Positions 59,214 to 64,000 of a DNA stretch of 64,000 nucleotides are shown piece after piece. Both the position numbers and the translations under genes were made by a program. The number at the start of each line of letters is the position of its first letter. Within the stretch, counting starts at the first letter, position 1. The notes beneath the pieces were generated by a model that was not told where the DNA came from, ran no database searches, and worked only from the letters and a program-made list of their open reading frames with translations. Source of the DNA: MWDF01 sp964577435 (lineage in GTDB: Bacteria > Bacillota > DTU025 > MWDF01); NCBI GenBank assembly GCA_964577435.1, contig CAZNZD010000002.1, forward strand, positions 32,559 through 96,558, read 5' to 3'.

Positions 59214-61700
59214 CTATCTGCTGTTCTGCTCAAGCGATTTGACGAGGGCTGTTACTACGCCTGGATCGAACTGAGTCCCGGCGCATCTGACTATCTCCCC
59301 CAGCGCCTCGGTTTCAGTGGCCGCCTTGCGGTATGGCCTGTCATGGGTCATGGCGTCGAATGCGTCCGCCACTGAGATTATCCGCGAAAGAAGGGGGATC
59401 TCCTCTGCCTTCCAGCCGTTGGGATATCCGGTGCCGTCCCATCTTTCGTGGTGGGACAGCAGGTATTTGGCGATGCCTGAAAGCTCCTCAGATGCCTTGG
59501 CGATCCTGTAGCCGACCGTGGGGTGCCTGCGCACTTCCGCCCATTCGTCGTCGTTAAGCGGTCCCGGCTTGGTCAGTATTTTTTCCGATACGCTCACGTT
59601 TCCGATGTCATGCATCGATGTTATGAGGGCCAGGTCTGAGATCTCCGACTCGGACAGCCCAAGGACCTCCCCCATTGATGACGCAATCGAAGCGAGCCTT
59701 CTTGCATGGTCCGGGCTTTCGTGGCTCTTTGCGTAGACCTTGTTCATTATCGAATCGATGAGAAGCCTGTAGGCCTGCTTGTGCTCTGCAAGCTTGCCCC
59801 GGTACATCATGTCCTCGGCTTCCCGCATCACCCTGTCGAAGTCGTCTGACGGGCTCTCCTTCGTGGCGAAGCCCAAGGATATGCTCTTATAGAAGGAATC
59901 CGCCGAAAGGTCGTCGTTATGGGCCTCCACGTCCCTTCGCATGTCGACCATCACTTTAGCGGCCTCGCTACGGCTAGTGGAAGGCATCAGGAGCATGAAC
60001 TCGTCGCCGCCTGTCCGTGCCAGCACGTCCTGAGGCCTTATCGCGCCCTTGATTAGCCTGGAGGTCTCCATGATCAGTATGTCGCCTTCGGCATGGCCGA
60101 GGGAGTCGTTTATGAACTTCAGTCCGTTGATGTCGCCTACTATTATGGAAAGGGGCAGCTTGTCCGAGGAGTTCAGGATCCTTCTCCACTTCTCGAAGTA
60201 CCTGCGGTTGTAAAGCCCGGTGAGGTAGTCCCTGTCGTTGAGGTAGCGCACCTCCTCCTCCTTGCGCTTCCTCTCGTTTATGTCGATTATAAGGCCTTCA
60301 AGGGCCTCGACCGAACCGTCTGCGCCGAATATCGCCTGGCCCTGCTCGAAGACCCACTTCCGTTCTCCGCTGGCTGTGATTATCTCGTATTCGTACCTGA
60401 ACGGGAGCTTGCGGGAGATCACCCTCTCCCATTCATCCCATATGGGCTGCCTGTATTCCGGGGCTATGAGGTCGTTGTAGGACGCCTCGGCGTTTCCCAG
60501 AAGGCTCTTAGGCCTGTAGCCGGTCAGCTTGAAGCAGCCCGGGGAGATGAACCTCATCGTCCAGTCCCTGTCGTAGTCGCACCTGTAGGCGAGGCCGGGC
60601 AGGTTGGAAAGAAGCACCGATTTGCTCCTCTCGCTCTCCTTTAAGGCATCGGATGCCTTCCTCTGCTCATCTATGTCCATTATCATAAGCAGGTGCTTGC
60701 CTTCCTGCTCGGGCACTAAGGGGAACCTCTTTACCGACATGCTGATCCATGAGCAAGTCCCGTCTGGCTTCACTATCCTTTTATCCATTGAGAACTGCCC
60801 CGCTTGACCTTCCCGGAAATTCGTCATGAGGCTTGTGTACTCGTCCGAATCTGAAGGATACGTCAGTTCGCCCCACTCTATGGCTTTGAGCTCATCTGCC
60901 TTCCTTCCTGTTATCCTCTCGAATACTGGATTGACCATTGAGAGGCGGTCGTTGTCATCCATTGCGGCGATTCCGACCGGCGCCTCCACGAAAAGGGTCC
61001 TGAAAAGCTCCTCGCTATGCTGAAGCCTCTCTCCGACGCTTCTCAGGCTATGAGTACGCAAGGTCAGCGAATATAGCGCCATCAGAAGCAGCATGATGGA
61101 AAGCACGGTTAAGACTGGCGGAAGCAGCGACCTGTTCAAAGACGCGCTCCAGAAGTCCGCAGGGTAGTCTATTCCGATTACCACCTCAGCAAAGCCGGAG
61201 GAATAGCCCCTTACCGGCGCCAAAGCGGTCCTCCAGGATCCCCACCTATCGGTGGCTATGCCGGTCAGTACCGCCCTGTTGTCTGTGAACACCTCATGGA
61301 ATACGGGCAAGGCCTCTGAGTACTCGTCTCCGGGCGGGGAATAGTCCTCTGAGCCCTCAGGTTCCGAATCTGCCAGGATAAGGAGCTTTCCGCCCCTTAG
61401 GTCGAGTATGTACGTGAAGGCTGCCCCGAGCCTGGCCTTCAGTTCGGATAGGTGCGACTTAAGCCTTATGTATTCGGGCTTGGCAAGGTCTGCTGGACCG
61501 CCTTCAAGCGCGAGGACGTCGGACAGGGACACGAAGCTTGCCGCAGATTCCGCAATCCCGATCGCTTCTGCCTCCATGGCTTTGGTCTGGCCCTTCCATA
61601 CTGCATAGACGTAATATGACCCTGCAGCCAGCAAAAGCAGCATTAGGGCGATTATGGCGATGGGTATTGCAGAAGAGTACCTTCCGCCCTGCTTGGGCAT
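59214..61700 (-). CDS. Membrane PAS-GGDEF-HD-GYP bifunctional cyclic-di-GMP enzyme
   Basis: An 828-residue protein: TM1 (about 12-34), an extracytoplasmic sensor (about 35-185), TM2 (about 188-213), PAS (about 230-345), PAS (about 352-470), GGDEF (about 475-635) with TRTGGDEFMLLMP-type intact active site and an RxxD inhibitory site (R-P-Q-D), and HD-GYP (about 640-825) with MHDIGNVSVSEKIL, HHERWDGTGYPNGWKAEEIP and SVADAFDAMTHDRPY. Both halves look catalytic, so the protein could make or break cyclic-di-GMP according to the signal. The start ATG at 61700 follows GGAAGGAAG. Confidence 0.93.
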   Translation of the reverse strand: MPKQGGRYSSAIPIAIIALMLLLLAAGSYYVYAVWKGQTKAMEAEAIGIAESAASFVSLSDVLALEGGPADLAKPEYIRLKSHLSELKARLGAAFTYILDLRGGKLLILADSEPEGSEDYSPPGDEYSEALPVFHEVFTDNRAVLTGIATDRWGSWRTALAPVRGYSSGFAEVVIGIDYPADFWSASLNRSLLPPVLTVLSIMLLLMALYSLTLRTHSLRSVGERLQHSEELFRTLFVEAPVGIAAMDDNDRLSMVNPVFERITGRKADELKAIEWGELTYPSDSDEYTSLMTNFREGQAGQFSMDKRIVKPDGTCSWISMSVKRFPLVPEQEGKHLLMIMDIDEQRKASDALKESERSKSVLLSNLPGLAYRCDYDRDWTMRFISPGCFKLTGYRPKSLLGNAEASYNDLIAPEYRQPIWDEWERVISRKLPFRYEYEIITASGERKWVFEQGQAIFGADGSVEALEGLIIDINERKRKEEEVRYLNDRDYLTGLYNRRYFEKWRRILNSSDKLPLSIIVGDINGLKFINDSLGHAEGDILIMETSRLIKGAIRPQDVLARTGGDEFMLLMPSTSRSEAAKVMVDMRRDVEAHNDDLSADSFYKSISLGFATKESPSDDFDRVMREAEDMMYRGKLAEHKQAYRLLIDSIMNKVYAKSHESPDHARRLASIASSMGEVLGLSESEISDLALITSMHDIGNVSVSEKILTKPGPLNDDEWAEVRRHPTVGYRIAKASEELSGIAKYLLSHHERWDGTGYPNGWKAEEIPLLSRIISVADAFDAMTHDRPYRKAATETEALGEIVRCAGTQFDPGVVTALVKSLEQNSR

Positions 61701-61922
61701 GCCCGCATCTTCCTTCCGGCGGCCGGTGCGTGGGTCGCGCCCAGGCCGTAAAATGTATGCTCACGCTCAGGAAGTTTTGCGATATATTAGATATTAACAC
61801 TTCCGCCGTTCATATGCGACAAATGTATAGTAAACTACTGGAAAAGCCGGCGGTTTGGAGCTGAGGGAAGGCCCCTCCTGCAGCGCAAAGGATTGGGAGG
61901 GCTTACAGTATCGGAGGTCAGC

Positions 61923-62642
61923 TTGGATAGGAGAGCTTGCGCGCTGAAGGCGGCGTTTCCGCACACGGTGCCGATACTCACGGGGTTCATGTTCCTTGGC
62001 ATGGCATACGGCATGCTTATGAACGCGAAGGGCTTTCCGCTGGCACTGACGGCGGCTATGAGCCTCTTCGTGTACGCAGGGTCTATGCAATATGTGGCGA
62101 TACCGCTTCTCGCTGCCGGATTCGACCCGATGCTGGCCCTTCTGCTTACTCTCGTCGTTAACGCAAGGCACGTCTTCTACGGCATCTCCATGCTTGAGCG
62201 CCTGAAGGGCGCCGGCAGGTACAAGCCATACATCATCTTCGCCCTTTGCGACGAGACGTTCTCGGTCCTTGTCGCGACGGACCCTCCGAAGGGGACCGAC
62301 AGGGGCCTGTTCATGTTCATGATTGCGCTTCTGAACCAATCGTACTGGGTGCTGGGCTCGGTGATAGGGCATGTAGCGGGGGCGGCGTCCGGCTTCGACG
62401 CGAAAGGCCTGGACTTCGCGTTGACTGCGCTGTTCGTGGTCATATTCCTTGGACAATGGAGGCAAGCTCAAGACAGAAGGCCTGCACTGATAGGGCTTGC
62501 CTGCACGGCTGCGGCTCTTCTTGCCTTCGGCAGGGACAGTTTCGTCCTTCCGGCCATGACCATGATGCTGGCGGCGCTCATGCTGGTCAGGGATGAAGCG
62601 GATAAGGCTTCAGGGGCGGCTCGAAGGGAGGCGGCGAGATGA
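61923..62642 (+). CDS. azlC: AzlC-family branched-chain amino acid exporter, large subunit
   Basis: A 239-residue membrane protein with about seven helices. Family features: AFPHTVPILTGFMFLGMAYG, MSLFVYAGSMQYVAIPLL, LLLTLVVNARHVFYGISM and LCDETFSVLVA. With AzlD it exports branched-chain amino acids. The start TTG at 61923 follows CGGAGG; the TTG at 61893 lacks a ribosome site. It overlaps azlD by four bases. Confidence 0.92.
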   Translation: MDRRACALKAAFPHTVPILTGFMFLGMAYGMLMNAKGFPLALTAAMSLFVYAGSMQYVAIPLLAAGFDPMLALLLTLVVNARHVFYGISMLERLKGAGRYKPYIIFALCDETFSVLVATDPPKGTDRGLFMFMIALLNQSYWVLGSVIGHVAGAASGFDAKGLDFALTALFVVIFLGQWRQAQDRRPALIGLACTAAALLAFGRDSFVLPAMTMMLAALMLVRDEADKASGAARREAAR

Positions 62643-62971
62643 CGCAGGCGCAGACTGCGATTACGATCGCCATAATGGCGGGGGCGACGATGCTTACCAG
62701 GTTCCTCCCCTTCATCCTGTTTCCGGAAGGAAAGAAGGCCCCGTGGTTTGTGACCCATCTCGGCAGGAGCCTTCCATATGCCGCGATAGGCATGCTGGTA
62801 GTCTATTGCCTGAAGGACGTCAGCATTGCTGGATACCCATATGGGATTCCCGAGTTGGCGTCGATTCTCATCATCGTGGGGCTTCACCGCTGGAAGGGGA
62901 ACGTGCTTCTCAGCATAGGCGGCGGCACTGCCGCATACATGCTTCTTGTGAACCTGGTATTCTTAAGGTGA
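62639..62971 (+). CDS. azlD: AzlD-family branched-chain amino acid exporter, small subunit
   Basis: A 110-residue membrane protein with four helices: AGATMLTRFLPFILFPEGKK, FVTHLGRSLPYAAIGMLVVY and a C-terminal hydrophobic part. Its ATG overlaps the azlC stop (ATGA). Partner of AzlC. Confidence 0.92.
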   Translation: MTQAQTAITIAIMAGATMLTRFLPFILFPEGKKAPWFVTHLGRSLPYAAIGMLVVYCLKDVSIAGYPYGIPELASILIIVGLHRWKGNVLLSIGGGTAAYMLLVNLVFLR

Positions 62972-63013
62972 GATGACCTCTTCGCAGCGACTAGTATATG
63001 GGAGGTGCGATTG

Positions 63014-63853
63014 ATGGCTGTCAGGGAAGTAAGGAAGGCTGTCACAGGGACCAGGACGATGGATGGTGCGGGGGTCAGCCTCGTCAGGGTGCTCGGAAAG
63101 CCCGACGTGTACGGCTTCGATCCCTTTCTGATGCTCGATGCGTTCGATTCCGTTAACCCCGACGACTACATAAAGGGGTTCCCTTGGCATCCTCACAGGG
63201 GCATCGAGACGGTCACATACCTGATACAAGGAGACATAGAGCACAGCGACAGCCTGGGAAACAGCGGCAGCATCCTGGACGGGGACTGCCAGTGGATGAC
63301 TGCCGGCTCGGGGATAATCCACCAGGAGATGCCGAAGTCAAGCCCCAGGATGCTGGGAGCGCAGCTCTGGGTCAACCTTCCGGCGAAGGACAAGATGTGC
63401 CCGCCGAAGTACAGGGACATAACGAAGGCCATGATACCTGCCGTGCATGAGGGCCCTGCGACAATAAGGGTGATCTCGGGGACCTACAAGGGGGCGAAGG
63501 GGGCCATCGAGGGCGACTATGTCAGGCCGAACTACCTGGACGTGCACCTTGAGCCGGGCTGCGAGTGGAGGGTGGGCACCTCATCGGGCAACACCGCCTT
63601 CGCCTATCTGATCGAAGGATCTGCCGAGCTCGGACCGGAAGGCTCTGATACCATCCCCTCTAAGCATGCAGTGCTGTTCGGCCCCGGAGACGAGGTCAGG
63701 GCCAAGGCTGGCCCCGGCGGGGTCCGCATGCTCTTCCTTGAAGCTGCCCCGCTCGGCGAGCCGATCGCCTGGGGAGGGCCTATCGTTATGAACACGAAGG
63801 AGGAGCTGAGGCAGGCATTCAGGGACCTCGATGAGGATAAGTTCATCAAGTAG
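63014..63853 (+). CDS. Pirin-family protein
   Basis: A 279-residue bicupin. The first cupin has the metal-binding residues of pirins: FDPFLMLDAFDSVNPDDY, GFPWHPHRGIETVTYLI and a downstream H-in-H-Q-E-M-P; TAGSGIIHQEM is typical. The second cupin is poorer in metal ligands. Bacterial pirins can act as quercetinase-like dioxygenases or regulators; the role here is unknown. The start ATG at 63014 follows GGGAGGTG. A terminator follows. Confidence 0.92.
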   Translation: MAVREVRKAVTGTRTMDGAGVSLVRVLGKPDVYGFDPFLMLDAFDSVNPDDYIKGFPWHPHRGIETVTYLIQGDIEHSDSLGNSGSILDGDCQWMTAGSGIIHQEMPKSSPRMLGAQLWVNLPAKDKMCPPKYRDITKAMIPAVHEGPATIRVISGTYKGAKGAIEGDYVRPNYLDVHLEPGCEWRVGTSSGNTAFAYLIEGSAELGPEGSDTIPSKHAVLFGPGDEVRAKAGPGGVRMLFLEAAPLGEPIAWGGPIVMNTKEELRQAFRDLDEDKFIK

Positions 63854-63880
63854 GGAGAAGATAAGCAATAAAGCGCATCG

Positions 63881-63915
63881 GCCGGCGGGAGCAATTGGAT
63901 TGCCCGCCGGCTTCT
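63881..63915. terminator. Terminator after the pirin gene
   Basis: GCCGGCGGG pairs with CCCGCCGGC around a 13-base loop, followed by TTCTCGTCTC. It also faces a minus-strand gene that ends at 63951. Confidence 0.75.
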
Positions 63916-63950
63916 CGTCTCTATTATTCTTCAGGCTGGCTATCGGCCGC

Positions 63951-64000
63951 CTATCGCATCTCTCTGCCGGCGATTACCAGTCCAAGCCCGGCTGCAAACG
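63951..64000 (-). CDS. C-terminal fragment of a minus-strand gene
   Basis: The last 15 codons of an open frame running in from the right edge: F-A-A-G-L-G-L-V-I-A-G-R-E-M-R then TAG. It looks like the last helix and basic tail of a membrane protein, and it is placed correctly against the terminator at 63881-63915. Too short for a family call. Confidence 0.3.
   Translation of the reverse strand, partial: FAAGLGLVIAGREMR

Noticed and set aside
61794..62471. 225-codon minus-strand ORF opposite azlC
   Set aside because: Antisense to a well-recognised membrane protein; highly charged shadow composition.
1..64000. Insertion sequences, prophage genes and CRISPR repeats
   Set aside because: No transposase or integrase motif, terminal repeats or regularly spaced repeats were seen. 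The GGDEF, PAS and receiver repeats are protein domains, not DNA repeats.

Overview
The window is a gene-dense, high-GC bacterial chromosome segment with strong Shine-Dalgarno sequences, frequent GTG and TTG starts, arginine coded largely by AGG, many four-base ATGA overlaps and hairpin terminators. The source looks like an uncultured anaerobe-type member of the Bacillota. The evidence for this is an SLH-domain surface protein, a Cthe_2159/DUF4353-type surface protein, ferredoxin- and flavodoxin-type redox proteins, a DUF3798 transporter and a stand-alone YedF domain. This placement is inference; some Synergistota share part of this gene content. No rRNA, insertion sequence, prophage, plasmid function or CRISPR array was seen. 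Three tRNA genes are present: Val-CAC, Glu-UUC and Lys-UUU.

Layout. 0-5 kb: the end of an unrecognised protein; a minus-strand operon of a secreted ComEC-like metallo-beta-lactamase protein between two DUF3006 proteins; a CpsB/YwqE-type phosphatase with a CHASE-PAS sensor; then tRNA-Glu and tRNA-Val. 5-10 kb: an iron(III)/phosphonate-type ABC importer and a TM2 protein. 10-15.3 kb: a DUF3798 binding protein with an RbsA-like ATPase and two permeases. 15.6-21 kb: a zinc-ribbon protein, then a seven-gene minus-strand redox/deoC operon whose promoter carries a palindromic TetR-type operator between -35 and -10. 21-26.5 kb: tRNA-Lys, an SPFH plus ribbon-helix-helix pair, and an HMA/UreH/cupredoxin copper-type membrane protein with a two-component system. 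26.8-41.9 kb: a large signalling block of lone CheR, two hybrid histidine kinases, an ODP-type di-iron protein coupled to an HD-GYP phosphodiesterase, then kinase, receiver, receiver-TPR, TrkA, TrkA, a small membrane ORF, TrkH and an OB-like exported protein. 42-50.5 kb: an exported protein, an AAC(6')-like acetyltransferase, YedF, a structured intergenic block, a nucleotidyltransferase, a hexapeptide acyltransferase, a GPH transporter, an HD hydrolase and a diguanylate cyclase. 50.6-64 kb: a lipoprotein, the SLH protein, a metallo-beta-lactamase protein, the DUF4353 protein with a Pho-box-like promoter, a CDF transporter, an Mbeg1-like hydrolase, MntP, a GGDEF/HD-GYP protein, AzlCD, a pirin and a fragment of a further gene.

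How the parts fit. The dominant theme is environmental sensing through phosphorelay and cyclic-di-GMP: five histidine kinases, several receivers, two GGDEF domains and two HD-GYP domains. Potassium uptake, metal handling and surface proteins are plausible outputs. The most distinctive unit is 26.8-41.9 kb, where a lone CheR, hybrid kinases, an oxygen/peroxide-type di-iron sensor and a cyclic-di-GMP phosphodiesterase precede a Trk potassium system that has its own kinase and receivers.
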